DNA of 64,000 bases from Riptortus pedestris (Eukaryota > Arthropoda > Insecta > Hemiptera > Alydidae). The stretch lies in assembly GCA_019009955.1 (NCBI GenBank), contig CM032228.1, positions 75,129,501 through 75,193,500 of the forward strand, in the 5' to 3' direction. Positions 1 to 14,638 of the stretch are shown here, one piece after another. The notes under the pieces were generated by a model. The model made no database searches. It had not been told where the DNA came from and saw only the letters and a list, made by a program, of their open reading frames with translations. The translations under genes and the position numbers were made by a program. Position 1 is the first letter of the stretch, and each line of letters opens with the position of its first letter.

Positions 1-117
1 CAGCCTAAATAGCTGATTTCCCTTGCGGGAATCCGCTACTAAAATTAGCAAATTAAAAAACATGGGGTCGCAGGGTCGTTTAGCCTCCAGCATTTTTATG
101 ACCCGTCTACTACAAAT

Positions 118-204
118 GCATTCAGGTTGTACTCTTGACGCGATTTACGAAAAATTTGCTCAAATGTCCATCGACCGTACCCAGAATATGAAGTCCATTC
201 AAAA

Positions 205-273
<69 letters not shown>

Positions 274-1155
274 TATATGTGCCTGTTAAGGTTCTAGCGG
301 TCACACGTTTTGATATGATCGTTACCCTACTCGATATTTAATAGTTTTATATCAAAGGAAAGATGAAGTTTCGTTGTGAAACATATTATTTGAAGGGGTA
401 GGAGCCATATATGTCAAGCATCATTTTTGCCAATTTGATAAAAATCGGACCAGTTTAGAAGGGGGGGGGATTTGGAAGATTTTAAATATCTCCGTTCTTA
501 TAAGTCGGATCCAACGATTGCACATAACCAATCTTATTTAAAGATGAATTACCTTTAAATGTTGTTATATACATTCTTTCTCTTTCTCAAATGTTAAGAG
601 AAATATTTGCATTTTTTTTTTTTAAATTTTCTGCCTTCTTCATCGCACGTTATGAATAAATCCACATATCATGAAATATCTTATTTGATGCTTGAATGCC
701 AAATATTGTGTTCAACTAGATGAAATACATGCAAATTCGTCCTGATGAATTCGTCCCCTCTCCTTTTCTTGTTCTTGGATTACTAAAACTAGAGTGATAG
801 GGATAAAAATTATTCTAGTTTATTATAAATTGCACCACGAGGTTTAGTGAATAGGTTTCAATAAAATTAATATATTATATTCTGATATATTTCAGTAATT
901 GTTTTTCTTTTCGGTCGTGAATATTTCTACCTTTCAGCTCAGGGAAGTTGGCTGCCCGGTTTGTTTACAATTCAGACGCTTTCCGTTGTAAAGGTTATTA
1001 AAATGTTTATTGACTGAAAGATTTCTTATTGTCGTTTGTATTTGTTCACTTAGTGTTCACGGTGGTGTTGAGTGTAAAAATATGTAGATTTATCAATTAA
1101 ATTCCAAGTGGGGAATCCGCTTAGTTGGCAAACCCCCTGCGCGACGCACTTTTTA
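118..1155 (+). mobile_element. HINE-like element, plus copy (preceded by a minus 5' end at 1-42)
   Basis: Positions 1-42 are the reversed end of another copy cut by the window (AATAGCTGATTTCCCTTGCG). From 118: GGTTGTACTCTTGACGCGAT, TGTCCATCGACCGTACCCAG, TA core at 207-270, TTCTAGCGGTCACACG, and at the right AAATCCGCTTAGTTGG-like end (GGGGAATCCGCTTAGTTGGC, then CCCCCTGCGCGACGCACTTT). Confidence 0.78.
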
Positions 1156-1456
1156 CTTTAAGTAGCTGTATCAATAAACATGGCATTCATGTCCAGTTTA
1201 CATGGTGTTGTGGAGGAATGATTTTTCTTTTTAAGGAAGGAATAGTGTGAAGAATGTGCGATGACGTCATCAGTAATTGCAGTAGAGATGGAATCTACTT
1301 AGTTTTCGTAGAATCATCTTAGTTAGACCATGACCCCTTTCAATGAAAGGACTGCACTGCGCAATATGTTTTATTACTTTAATTTTTAACATGAATTAAT
1401 TAATCCCTTGTGTATTTCTTATACTATAAAGGCTTTAATTAATTATAAAATGTCAG

Positions 1457-1673
1457 GGGAGTCTTGCTTGGAGGCGGACGTGCTGGAGAAGATGGTTGGT
1501 TACGGGATGCGTGCCGCTCGGTTCGACATGAGCACCACTGATGGCAAGGAGCAGATCATCATGATGAGGAAGGTGAAGAACGCCATGACGGACATCGCCA
1601 CCAAGCTGAAGAGGGTTGTACCACTGGCCTTCATCGGCGACATCAAAGGGCGACAGGTCTTCACTGGCAAATT
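1457..1673 (+). CDS. Pyruvate kinase-like, exon A (A domain start)
   Basis: Encodes [20 protein letters not shown] and on to FTGKL, matching GPxSxSxEVLEKMxxxGMNVAR of pyruvate kinase without gaps. The 5' edge is the acceptor TGTCAG at 1451-1456, needing one base from an upstream exon; an ATG at 1450 is in frame but would remove the conserved start of the A domain, so I treat this exon as internal. The 3' edge is set to the donor GTATAA at 1674, because it leaves two bases that pair in phase with exon B; the stronger-looking GTTAGT at 1681 would shift the frame. The motif ARFDMST replaces ARMNFSH, and [10 protein letters not shown] replaces DTKGPEIRTG. Confidence 0.85.
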
Positions 1674-4600
1674 GTATAAAGTTAGTATCACATGTTACTA
1701 TCTAATAGTCTTGAGGTTTTTTAATTCTAGTTTTCCCAAGGAATATAAACATTCTAAATTCCCCTATCATTACTAACATTCTAACCTTCTCAGGAATACA
1801 ATCATTTTAACTCTCCACGAAAAATATCAATATTCTAATATCCCTCGTAGGCATATTAACATTCTAATTTCTCTCAAATGAATACTACCATTCTATGTTC
1901 CTCCTAGTGGGTAGAATTCTTTGTGGGAAGTTAGAATGCTATTATTACTAGGAAGAAGCTAGATGGGTAGTATTCTTTGTGGGAAGTTGGAATACTATTA
2001 TTACTAGGAAGAAGCTAGATGGGTAGTATTCTTTGTGGGAAGTTGGAATTCTATTATTACTAGGAAGAAGCTAGATGGGTAGTATTCTTTGTGGGAAGTT
2101 GGAATACTATTATTACTAGGAAGAAGCTAGGTGGGTAGTATTCTTTGTGGGAAGTTGGAATACTATTATTACTAGGAAGAAACTAGGTGGGTAGTATTCT
2201 TTGTGGGAAGTTGGAATACTATTATTTCTAGGAAGAAGCTAGATGGGTAGTATTCTTTGTGGGAAGTTGGAATACTATTATTACTAGGAAGAAGCTAGAT
2301 GGGTAGTATTCTTTGTGGGAAGTTGGAATACTATTATTACTAGGAGAAGCTAGATGGGTAGTATTCTTTGTGGGAAGTTGGAATACTATTATTACTAGGA
2401 GAAGCTAGATGGGTAGTATTCTTTGTGGGAAGTTGGAATACTATTATTACTAGGAAGAAGCTAGATGGGTAGTATTCTTTGTGGGAAGTTGGAATACTAT
2501 TATTACTAGGAAGAAGCTAGATGGGTAGTATTCTTTGTGGGAAGTTGGAATACTATTATTACTAGGAGAAGCTAGATGGGTAGTATTCTTTGTGGGAAGT
2601 TGGAATACTATTATTTCTAGGAAGAGGCTAGATGAGTAGTATTCTTTAGGGGAAGCTAGAATGGCCGCAGTCTAATTGTCAAGCAGAGAGGGTGGTTCAA
2701 ACATGCAAAAATATTCTTAATAAATTAGTGACCCTTATGTAGGACTTTTGGTACACCGAGCCACTCCATTGCAATGTGGCAATTCACCGGCCGAACTGTT
2801 GTTTGGAAGGAAAATTCGGACTACTCTGTCTGTCTTGCCTGAGCAGATGAATCCAGGTTAGCCTAACCTTCACAAGTACAAAGATTCATATAACAGAGGA
2901 AAACAGAAAGCACAATTTTATTTTGATACGTCACAGAACAAGAGAACTTTCGATCCTCGAACCTGGGCAAGTAGTCTGGATTACAGATCTGAAGCGTTAT
3001 GGAACTATTGTCGAAAATTGTGTTACCTATAGAGACTATGTAATAAGATAAGGAAATCGAACATTTAGAAGAAACAGAAGATTTTTAGTGCCATCCGACA
3101 AGCATTTGGTAACAGATTGGGGTCCCTATCCGTCATACCAAACCATTTCGGATAAGAATGGAAGTGGAGTCGCACCTTTAAGTGGTGGAGACTCAGCGAA
3201 AACCCCGGATAAAGGAGCTGGGGGAGAGGAAGGAATACGTGAAGACCCGGAGAATGGACACGATGCTGAGGCGAATGATGGACTGGCAGATTCGGCGAAA
3301 GAAGACAACACAGAGGGGAATGTTGAAGATGGAGCAGGTCATAGTGCTGATAAAGGCTACACAACAAGATATGGGAGAAAAGTAGGACCTCCAAAGAGAT
3401 TCAAGTAATCTTCTTCTTGGAGTGAGAAGGGAGGATGTGGTAAAGGTTATGTTAAACATATGTTCGTTTGTCTTTTATTAGTTCAGTTAATAAATGTTGC
3501 TCGCTGAGATAGCACGTAGTGTTCCTTATTTTACACTCCCCCAAAGAATACTACCCAACTAGGGGTGTATTTTCAATGAAAATGGGAGGTGCATAATTAA
3601 TGTCACACTAGTCCTGACAATATTATATCAAAAATTAATATACTATCTATCAGTAATGACGTCAACCTGAAATTAGTCAAGATGGATTCAAGAGGAAAAA
3701 GCCACTTCCGTCAAAGTATGAAACATTTAGCTACTAACAATACTTCTTTTACTTCGAACTGGAAAATAAAAATAAAGGGAATTGAGAACAGTATAAATTT
3801 GCATAATACATTATCGATTCAACGGAATAAAGAAGAAGCCGAGGTTAGTAAATATTTTCCTTAAAAGATTTTAAAAATTCGTAATGGCCCACAGAAACGA
3901 GGACAATTCTCGCTGAAACATAAATATTTTTCGGCTTTGTTAAATCCATTTATATTTTATTTTGAGAATCTGATATATTTTTCCTTTCCATGGACCAACA
4001 ATGATGGTGCAGGTATGTCACCGTTAGTAGTTTCTTGGATAATAGAGACATGTAGTCTTAAAATAATATTATTTTACATTTTGGCCCATCTTTTTTTAGT
4101 TTTCTAACTAAATGTTTTTACAAGAATTCATGGAAGCCGAAAGGTCAATTGTAATTTTTTTAACTAATGAATAACTTTCCAATGGTAGAATAATATAATG
4201 CTGATTTGTTTGTGTTATCCTCCTTTTCTCTCTTTCTAATTTATATTGATTATAAAAATATTATTTTTTAGGAACTAGAGCTTGAAAAGTTCGTTTTGTC
4301 GTATATTTTAACAAAGTAACTAAAATGTCTCTTTAAACATGTTTTAAAACGCTATTTTCCATCAATCGCATTTGCATTATGCAAAGATGTTTTTAGAGAC
4401 TTATGTTAGCCATGTGAGTTAAAGCGTAGGCCTTCAATCTCAAATTGTAAACCTAGAGTGGCTAGTTCGAATTTGCCCAGGTAATTGAAATTTATTTATT
4501 TATGACGTATTCATTAAATAAAATTACAAAAAATGATTTTTAGTTTTATTTGAATGTATTTCAAAAAGTGAAAGTTCAATGGAAAATAAAATTGGTATTT

Positions 4601-4868
4601 AAGCTTTAAATAAAGTGGGTCAGGACATAGCAAGTTGTCGTTGTGAGTAGGCCCCTACCGGGTATATAACTAAATTCATAGACAGTTAAATGTGCAATAA
4701 GATTGCCTCTGTACAAGTTTTCGATCCCACATATAATAGTGCAAAAATTTCAAAATTCCTCTTCTATACCCAACCCTCCCGAATTTCCGATTTCTGCCGT
4801 ATCGATTGAACTTAAACTTGATCATTATTTTTACAAAAAACGATTAAATATCGATAGTGCGTTAACAG

Positions 4869-4935
<67 letters not shown>

Positions 4936-7900
4936 CGTCTGTTAACGCTTAAGCGATAATCATGGCGCGATTTTCGACAAAATTCCTTAAATGTCCATCG
5001 ACCCTACCTAGGAGATGACGAAAATGAGGTCCTGTCAAAATTATACATATATATATATAACCTCAATATTTGATTTCCTCAAAGGGAAATCTCCTAAAAA
5101 TAACAAATTATAATTCTACGCCTATTAAAATTCAATTTATTGTTTACTTATATTAAGTTTTAATAGAGTTTTGAAACTAAAAGGTGTCTGCACACAGACA
5201 GACAAGATATTCCTGGAGAAGGGCAATATCATAACACTGACGACCCACCCCGGCTGGGACAACAAAGGCACCGCCCAGAAACTCTACGTAGACTACAAGA
5301 ACTTGCCCTATCTTCTTAAGCCTAGGGACAGGGTGTTCCTCGACTGCGGTAGAATAGAACTCAACGTCAGGGGAACAGGTATGTCCTAAGGTTTGCTAAG
5401 CATCCGTCTTCCAGGGGCTGCAGAAAACTAGGCAGATTTCCCACGTTCTGGAATGAGACACTCCACTAAATATTCTCTGTTTTTAAATGAAAATTCAATG
5501 GGTAGAAACGGAGGTGGGGGGGGGGATAATTGAAGCCTAAAATCAAGGAATTACGAACAACTTGCTCAATATTTGAGATGGGAGAGAATGTATAGAACTA
5601 CAATTGTAGAGCACCAATAGTTTAAAAAGATTGCGTTTACAGCATTTTTCGTTCAGACTTATTATGCAAATTTTCGTAAAATCTCTTTAAACGGCCATCT
5701 ACCCGTATTCTACCGCGAAGATTACAAAAATGAGGGCCATTCAAAAGGATATGTACATAAATGGTTGGCATTATAGACCTTTAAGGTCCTTACCCGCCCC
5801 ATAGTGAGATTCGAGGGCTTTGTGTCAGAGTATTTACGAAGTGAGTGATCAACTCGTCGTATAACCCCCGGTAACTAAGGTTCTCCTTAGTTATCGGGGG
5901 TTTTAACAACATTCATAGACAAAAAAAACACATTACTATTTATTGGTTACCCGCCCATGTGGGCATATCTCAAAGTGATATGGCAGACAAAGCAGCCAAA
6001 CAATCAACTGAACTAGAAAAAATAGATTTTTTGAACGTACCTCACCAAGACGCTTTTTCTCAAATATGAAAACACGTAATTAATGACTGGAATAATTTAT
6101 GGTATAACACTGACATTAAACTTAGAGAAATCAAATCAAACACACTCATCTGGACTTCAAGTAATAGGCACTCTAGAAGAGAAGAAATTGTACTTACACG
6201 TCTAGGCACAGGACACACTAGACTAACACATTCATATCTAATGAGCAGACAAGATGAAGCTATATGTCGCTACTGCAACAGAACGCTGACTGTAAAACAC
6301 ATACTAACTGACTGCACACAAGTGAAAACGTGCCCATGGCAACAAATGTATGCGAACTACTAGCCGACAGTAGCCAATTTATAGATGATATTTTTTAGTA
6401 TTTAAGAAATAATGGATTATTTGATGAAATATAAATATAGCTATTATCTACAATTATGAAAGTGATATATAGCATGCTCTGTGAAATATAAGTTTTGCCT
6501 TCTTCCAGTTTAACGATTCATAGTTTTACTTTTAGTTTTTTTTTATTTTGTTCTTTCCTCATGTTGTAAATATAGTATTAGTAATTATACTATATATTAT
6601 AGTAAATATAGTATTTATTTAATTTTGTGAAATTATATACTAGAGTGTCAAAAGATGAATCTCCATTGTAGCGGCATCTCAAATAAATAAATAATAATAT
6701 AATATAAAGAGGATCTGGAATAAGTTGTCTCCAGTTGACTGCCGCTGTCAGCCGAACACGAACTAAGTCATAATCGTTAGTTATCCCGAGGGGTTGTTTG
6801 ATACATATGCTTATTAAACTCCCACTCGTCCATAAATGCTGCGACACTAGTCCACTCTGTTTGTGACTTCGGAAACTATTGTTCTCCCTTGGCGGGATTC
6901 GAACCAGGGCCTATTCCTGCCTTCAGCTTGCTGACAGTAGAGGAAGGAGTGCCGATGCTTTAACCCGCTCGGCCACATGCTTCGCCATACATATATACCA
7001 AACTTGATATTTAAACGTTTATGTAAAACTAAAGATGCAGTTCGTCAATGGCTGAAACCGGACCAGTTGGAAGTTGGAGGGCTTTTAGTGTGGGGGGGGG
7101 GGGGATTTCAATACTTCGAAATCTCTACGTGTCGGAAAGAAATATTGTATACATTTTTTTAAAAAAATCTTTTTATAAACATTTTGTCCCTCCGAGATAT
7201 TTGCATTTGTTCTCTGAAAACAACCCCCCCCCAAACTTTGTCATTTCACATTTATAACATGCACAAATGCGATGAAATATCTTATTCCAAACTTAAATAT
7301 CATATATTCTGCTCTGCGGGAAATCTGCTTAGTTGACGCAGCCCCTGCTTGATGGATTTTTACAGTGACGTTAAAGTCAAACTCCCCTTTGGAGGGTTAA
7401 GGTAAATGTTCTATAATAAAATAAAGAAGCTGATCTAAGATTGCCTTTCACCTATCAGTTGACTCTGACATTATCTGCGAGATCCTGACCGGCGGGGACC
7501 TGGGCCACTACCGGGATGTCCTGGTTCTGAACGTCCCTTTTGAACTGCCCGACATCACGCCAAAGGACAGGCAGGACATTGCACTCCTCATAGAGGACAG
7601 GGTCGACGCCATATTCGCATCCGCCATCAACAAACACGGCATCACTGAAATAAGGGCTGCCTTAGGTAACGTATAATAATTATCATTTAATAATAATTCG
7701 TTTATATATTAGAATAGTTAAATATTAGGGGAAACAGGTATTATACTCAGGACGCCAGTCAATTCATGTAGGCATTAACGTGCCACCATCAGGCCCATAA
7801 TAACATAGTTACACCATACTATTAAAACTGAAGTCTAAAATATCAAGTAATAGTTTATTAGTTGATACGTGACACATATGCCGTACGTTGTACACGTATG

Positions 7901-10147
7901 AGCTTGCAACAAACAGGACAAGACTGGTGTGCTTAATACCCTCCTATTCAATAGTCAACTATATGTCAAGGTCATTGCATGCTCTGTCCTCCACCATTTT
8001 TCGTAGGTTCTCGGAGTGTTTGTGCCGGTAGGTGTCGTATTTGACACAGCCTTGCTGTTTAACTTCCATTTTGTATATTTTCTATGACACTGAATTCGCT
8101 ATTTATCACTGAAGAAGAGATTAGAAATGAACATTAATGACAAGTGGAAGAAAGTGATAGTGGTTTATAAATAATAATAAAAAAATAGAAGAGGTACCCG
8201 TCTTTGCTGTAAATGCCAAAGAAGTATTTGCGGTGAATACATAGTATACTATGGTTTCCCTGAATGTTTTGCTAATAACGAATCGTTAAGTGAATAGTTT
8301 CATGTTTTGTTTTTGTATTATGTTCCTTATACAGCATTCAGAAACTCAATTTATATTGGTTATAACTTTTACAATTTTTAATCCATTCATTAAATTCATG
8401 TTTATAATGGTTATACTTCCTACGATGCTGATTTCATTCACTGAATTCATAGTTATATTAGTTATAACTAATGCTATTCTCTCATGTGTTTCATTGGTTA
8501 CAACCTCTATAATACTCATTCATCCCCAATATCATATTTATTATGATCACTACTTTGCGTCACTGACTCCAGAGTCTTGTGCATTTAGTTTACTAACAAC
8601 TCTTTTCTTATTCCATTCAGCAAAATCATATTTGTCTAGTTAAGTATTCTCGTATTTACCGGAGCCATTCCTGTCACATTTATATAAGTTGGACTCTATT
8701 GCTTTGTTTTGGCAACTATTGCTCCGGAACGTACATGACTCATTCATTAGTCGAATGGAAATCTAATCTGGCATCGCGGCGAATATTAAACAGGAATCTG
8801 GGCGGAGGGAGCTCTAGCAAATAGATGGCAGGAAAACAATCCGTGGTTTCTCTCTTTTAGAAAATTGCGGTTTCCACTTTAATAAACCTTACTCGCTGGG
8901 AACCTCGCTCTTGTCCACAGAAACTAAAAATATGACCTCTTTCCTACCAATGGAATTGATTCTAAAAGTATTCCTAAAATCGCACGTGCCTCGGGTATAC
9001 CGTATTTCCTTTAATGGTGTCCTATTTAGCAGGTCACCCGTAAGTACAATCAGGTATTAATAGAGGTTTCAATAATGATGTGACTTCTATCATAAAGTAT
9101 ATGTTAAATATATATTTCATGAAATATACTATAGGGCTTGAAAAATTAGGCGCGGACGGCAAATATATTAAAATCATATGTAGATTATACAAAGAACCCT
9201 CTGCTTTCATACCCATAAAAAAGATGGTCTTATTATCAGAAGAGGCGTAAGGCAAAGAGACCCACTTTCTCCGATTTTGTTCGTATTTGTCCAAGAAATA
9301 CTGTTTTACCACCAACAGCAATCCTATGGTATAAGGATTAATGGAATAACTCTGAACTGCCTTAGGTTTGCAGACGATATTGCCTTGCGTGCCGAAACAG
9401 CTGGATACGTAAATCAAATGTTAATAGTTATTTGAGGTTTGTGCTGAAATAGGACTAAAGTCAAATTACAAAAAGAACAAGAACATGACCAATGTTAAGA
9501 AAGTTCTTATCAATATTATTGGCAATGAAATAAAATATGTCGAGGAATTTGTATAATTGGGACAAATTATTGTTGATAGCTGTATTCTTCCAGTGTAATC
9601 CTATGGTACCCAGACATGGTCTTTGACAAGGGCAAAGGAGAACAAACTATCATTATGGTAGCACTCTATAGACCGGAGCATTTTGAATGTAAGGAGGTAC
9701 GAGCAGGCGAGATGCTCAGTATTCAGGGAAAGAACGGGACTGACTGAATTTGCCAAGCGCTGCTTGTTATAGTGGAATTGGGCAGGACATGTTCTGCGGG
9801 AGCAGGATAGCCGATGGTGTTTGGGATTGACCGAATGGATACCATATGGGAGGAAGAGGATAGTAGCCAGGAAAAGGAGAAGATGGAAGAACATATTCAA
9901 GATAACTCTAGGCCCCGAATGGTAGAGATTGGCAAGACATCACGGAGAAAGAAATGGTTCGAGATCAATGCGAACCCCACTTTCTAGTGGGTTAGGTCAC
10001 CCAGGAAAGCGTAGGACATGGACCCCTAGGGAAGCCTGTGCCATACCATGATCGTTTGAAACAACTCAACTCTTTCAACTCTTAAAACGATTTTATATTG
10101 AGTTTGGTAACGATTAAACAATAATTATGACCGCTAGGCGGTAACAG

Positions 10148-10187
<40 letters not shown>

Positions 10188-12302
10188 TTTTGAACGGTTC
10201 TCGTTTTCGTCATCTACTAGGTCGGATCGTGTCATGAGTACGACCTCAATAGCTCATTTCTCTTAAGGGAAATTTGCTCATACAATTGAATTAAGTTTAA
10301 AAGTATGCTGTTAAAGAATATTATTATTACGTTATTTACTTATTTCCGTTGAATCTATCTGGCACAATAAAGGCATTCTATATGTTAAAAAATTATAAAA
10401 AGGAAATTTGAGAAGTGAACAATAAAAGTTAAAGCCAATAAAAACAAGTTTTAGCAGGATTTCCATACGGGAAATCAGCTATTGAGGTTGTACTCATGAC
10501 GTGCGTTTCGAATTTTTTTCCATCAATCTTATCGAGGATATGATGAAAATATGGTCCATCCAAAATTGTACCTATATATAATTTTTTCTGTTACCTAGCG
10601 GATATGTGCTCTAGAGGTCGCCATTTTTGTATGATCTTCACCAAGCTCAATATATAAGCGTTTTATATAAAATTAAAAATTATGTTCGTTAACAACTAAG
10701 AAAAGGGGGGGGAGAAAATGTTGGTTTACAGGAGGGGAAATTTTTAAAATTCGAAATATCTCCGTTATTAGGAGTCGGATTGAAAGAGTTTGTAGAACCA
10801 ATCTTATTGCAAATGCAATTGTCTATAAATGTTGTTATATACGTATTTTCTCTATCATGAATATTTGCAGTTTTTAGTTTTTAGCATTCAGTATTTAACT
10901 AAATAAGAGTACTACTTATTTTATGCAGGCGAGAGAGGGAAAGGTATTCTACTGTTTATAAAAATAGAAAATATGGCTGCATTTGAAAACTTTAGTGAAA
11001 TCCTCCAGGAAGCAGATGGGGTTGTGATTAACCGTGGAAAACTGGGAATAGAAATGTCGACAGAAAGGGTTATGCAGTGCCAGAGGAACATGATAGCCAA
11101 AGCAATGAAGGTGAGATTTTTTGAGAATTTATTTTTGGCAATAAAATATTGTTACGTTAAATACAAAAATAATTAACGTTGATTATTAGGGTTCTTTTGG
11201 ATTGCAAAATGAAACACATAAACTTTCGTCTTTTTATCACTGCAAAATTGATTTGCCGACGCACTACTCACTTTCTTCTTTCTTCTTATTATTATTCTTC
11301 ACAACTGCTCACAATATGCACTGATAACTTCACTTCTTATTGCTCAGTCCCATAACTCCCGATCAAGTGGTTTACTGAAAATCAGAAAACATGACACTGC
11401 ACTGACCTTCACAAAATACTTCACAGCACTGATCTTCGCATAAACACGGCACTGCTCTGATCTCCACATAAAATATGGCACTACACTCATCTTCAAACAC
11501 TGTACCGCACTGAAACTAAAATGCATTATTCACTAAAGCTGCACTGTTACTGTTGTTCACTAGTAAGAAAACAGAACTAACTAACTGCCGGGCGAGATGG
11601 GTCGCTTTATAGACGGGCGGCGTGGCAAAGAAAAAGTCCGTCACGCAGGGGCTGCGTAAACTAAGCAGATTTCCCATGTGAAGTTTTACAATAGAGAAAT
11701 CTTGCATACTGGTAACACAACACCACCGTAATTAAATACAAACGGTAATGAGAAATCTTTCAGTTTATTTATTAAAATTAATTCCCAACTGAAACGGCTT
11801 CTAAATTGTAAGAATAATTTATATTTTAATAACTCAAATTTTATTAGTCCAAGAACTAAAGAAAGGGGGGTGGTGGATGAACAGAACGTATTTGCATAAA
11901 TCTCACAAAGTAACGAAGGTAAGGTTAGTAACGACAGGAAAGGTTAGAAGAAGCTTCCACCTGAGCCGAGCGGTTACGAAAATGGCCGACCTAATCCGAA
12001 CTATACCCGACCACATGTCTCACAGACTTCATAAAAATGCAAATATCTCGGTTAATATTCAAGATAGAGAATAAATGTATATAACAATATTTATAGTAAA
12101 TTTAATTTGCAATACGATTGGTTATAAACAATTTTTCGATCCAATGCATAACAACGGAGATATTTCGAATTTTCGAAAATCCCCCCTTTAAACCCCCCCT
12201 CCCTCTAGTCGGATTTCAACCATTAACGAACTTGATCTGTCTTTTTACATAAAATAGTTAAATATCGAGTTTTGTAACGATCAAACAAAAATTGCGACCA
12301 CA

Positions 12303-12355
<53 letters not shown>

Positions 12356-14577
12356 GAGCGGACCTCATTTTCGTCATCTCCTGGGTAGGATCGATGGACA
12401 TTTTGAAGAAATTTTTTGAAAATCGCATCATGAGTACGACCTCAATAGCTGATTTCCCTTAAGGGAAATCTACTAAAAGTGTCTAGACTGATCTAGGCCC
12501 CTGGATGGTGTCACTTAGAACATTCCTGGTGCCACCGCAACTGCAGGGTTGCCTTCATTTAAATAAACATACATACTAGAAATACATGATGATGGAAATC
12601 CATGACAATAGTGATTTTTCAAGTACGCAGTTATCGAACAATGTTTTATCACTTGTAGGAGAAGGGTCAGAATTTACAGAAATACTATTTCTCCTTCATT
12701 CAATTTATTATAACTCTACATGTTTCGCGTTCTTTACTTCAACGCCTCATCTAGAGTGCAGTATCCTTTCTATTAAAATTGGAGTCAGTCCTTAGCCTAG
12801 AGATACGTCCTTCACTAGGCCAGATTCCTCCACACTGATTAGAAAACAACAACCTAGTGCCGAATGGTTGGCGATGAAATTTGTTTCTGATTCTTGGCAG
12901 GACTCATTTAAATAAAGCTCTCCTCTTGAATAAAAATGGGATGAACACCTGCTGATGTTATAGAAAACTATGATATAGCCTTAGCAAAAACTTTAGAAGT
13001 TCTTGTGCTGAAATTAAAGAACCACGGCTTGAAGCTTCAGTTTCTAAAGCGATTCGAACTTCTATTATGAGTAAACAGTATGGTTACAAAAACTTAAGTT
13101 TAAAATTAAGAGATTCATGATAGATTAACATAGTTTTATGTGCGAAATGAGCAGAAGTGGAATCTTACTGAAGGCCATAAACCCAAAAATACATATACCT
13201 CTTTTATGAACTGAAAGTTAGATAAGCAATTGAACAACTTCATGAAACACACAGACGGGCAGTAGCCAATATTAGAATCAATATTGAGGCTGATTCTGAT
13301 AAGTTAGTGCTGATAAGTATGGAGGCATTCTTGGTCCTCTTAGTTTTGAAGGAGTGGGGTATCAAGTTTGCAACAATGGCTGAATGTCCATTCCTCAAGA
13401 TTGATAAGATTTTCATGGCCAAGAAAGCTGGTGGGCCTCCAATCAACCAAACAGAATTACGAGTAGACTCATTTCATTTATTCTTTTGCAATTTTTTTCA
13501 TTCCCCATTTTACAACTCGCTAACTCGCTACAAGGTTATAATCGATATTGCTAAAATATACCTTTGCAGTGGGTGTTACTAATATAAAAAAATATTAAAT
13601 TTATAGTAAATACATTGGGACGAGAGTTATTACAGAAACTGATAATTTTCAATAGATTATATCAACCAAATGATATATTTTTAAGATGAAATTATGAAAA
13701 AGGTTTGTTGTTATAGGCAGGAAAACCAATTTTCGTCCTGACTGAATACTTGAACTCCATGATTCACAAAGACTGCCCAACAATAGCTGAAAGCACAGAT
13801 GTGGTTACAGCCGTTCTAGATGGAGTTGACGGCATCGTAATGGTTGACGAAACGAGCAGAGGTAAATATTGCTCTCCTATTTTTAATGCATTTTATTTTT
13901 TCCATATATCTTGATTTTATACATTTGTACATAAATGTATTTTAGTAGTCCCATAGAAATACCTATTAACTCATGTGGAAATATAAAGATTGGATACACA
14001 AAATCATAGCTTCATATTCACCAATAACACAAATGCACTTTAACGGAAACAGTAAAAGTGCTGTCATTCATTTGATTTGCCCAATGATATTAACAGTTAG
14101 ACAAATGTCTAAATATTGGGTAATTAAAAGCACTAAACAATCCATTTCTTATCTAACAATTATTCATATTTATAGTTTTTAGCATGACGCATTGAATTAT
14201 CGTTTTTGGAATTAAATAAACCTATTTTCCTATCAAAATGAAACTATTACATTATCTTAGCGAACATATGATAAAAAATCATAAAATTTTGTTCTGGCAT
14301 TCTGTTGTGATACGATTGAAGATTGTATGCTGTGAAAGGAATAAAATCGCTCCTATTGACAATGTCCATTCCCTTAAATGTGTACAAACAATTCCCCATT
14401 TCTATACATACACAAACTCACCGGCACACTCCCATACAAACTCTATATAATCATTTTAGCCGTATTACTGACTAGAGAAGAATCAGAATCAATCTAGACT
14501 GAGATAGAATACCTCAAAATATTTGTGCAGTAGTGTGGGCATATCAGAACCAATGTTGAGCTAATGGACACTCACAT

Positions 14578-14638
<61 letters not shown>

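Noticed and set aside
1450..1452. ATG as the start of the pyruvate kinase-like gene
   Set aside because: In frame, but it would drop the conserved N-terminal strand, and a good acceptor (TGTCAG) overlaps it. An upstream exon is more likely. I cannot exclude it.
6881..6980. A possible Ser/Leu tRNA gene on the minus strand
   Set aside because: A and B boxes are present, but the acceptor stem does not close and the sequence continues into a SINE body.
8290..8643. 117-codon hydrophobic ORF as a membrane protein gene
   Set aside because: It coincides with a degenerate ~50-bp repeat; no splice context or family pattern.
9034..9417. 127-codon minus-strand ORF
   Set aside because: Antisense to the LINE reverse transcriptase, where the plus strand carries FADDIAL.
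11877..12074. 65-codon ORF, with a relative at 40583-40903
   Set aside because: Both lie in the middle block of DINE-like copies and recur with the repeat.
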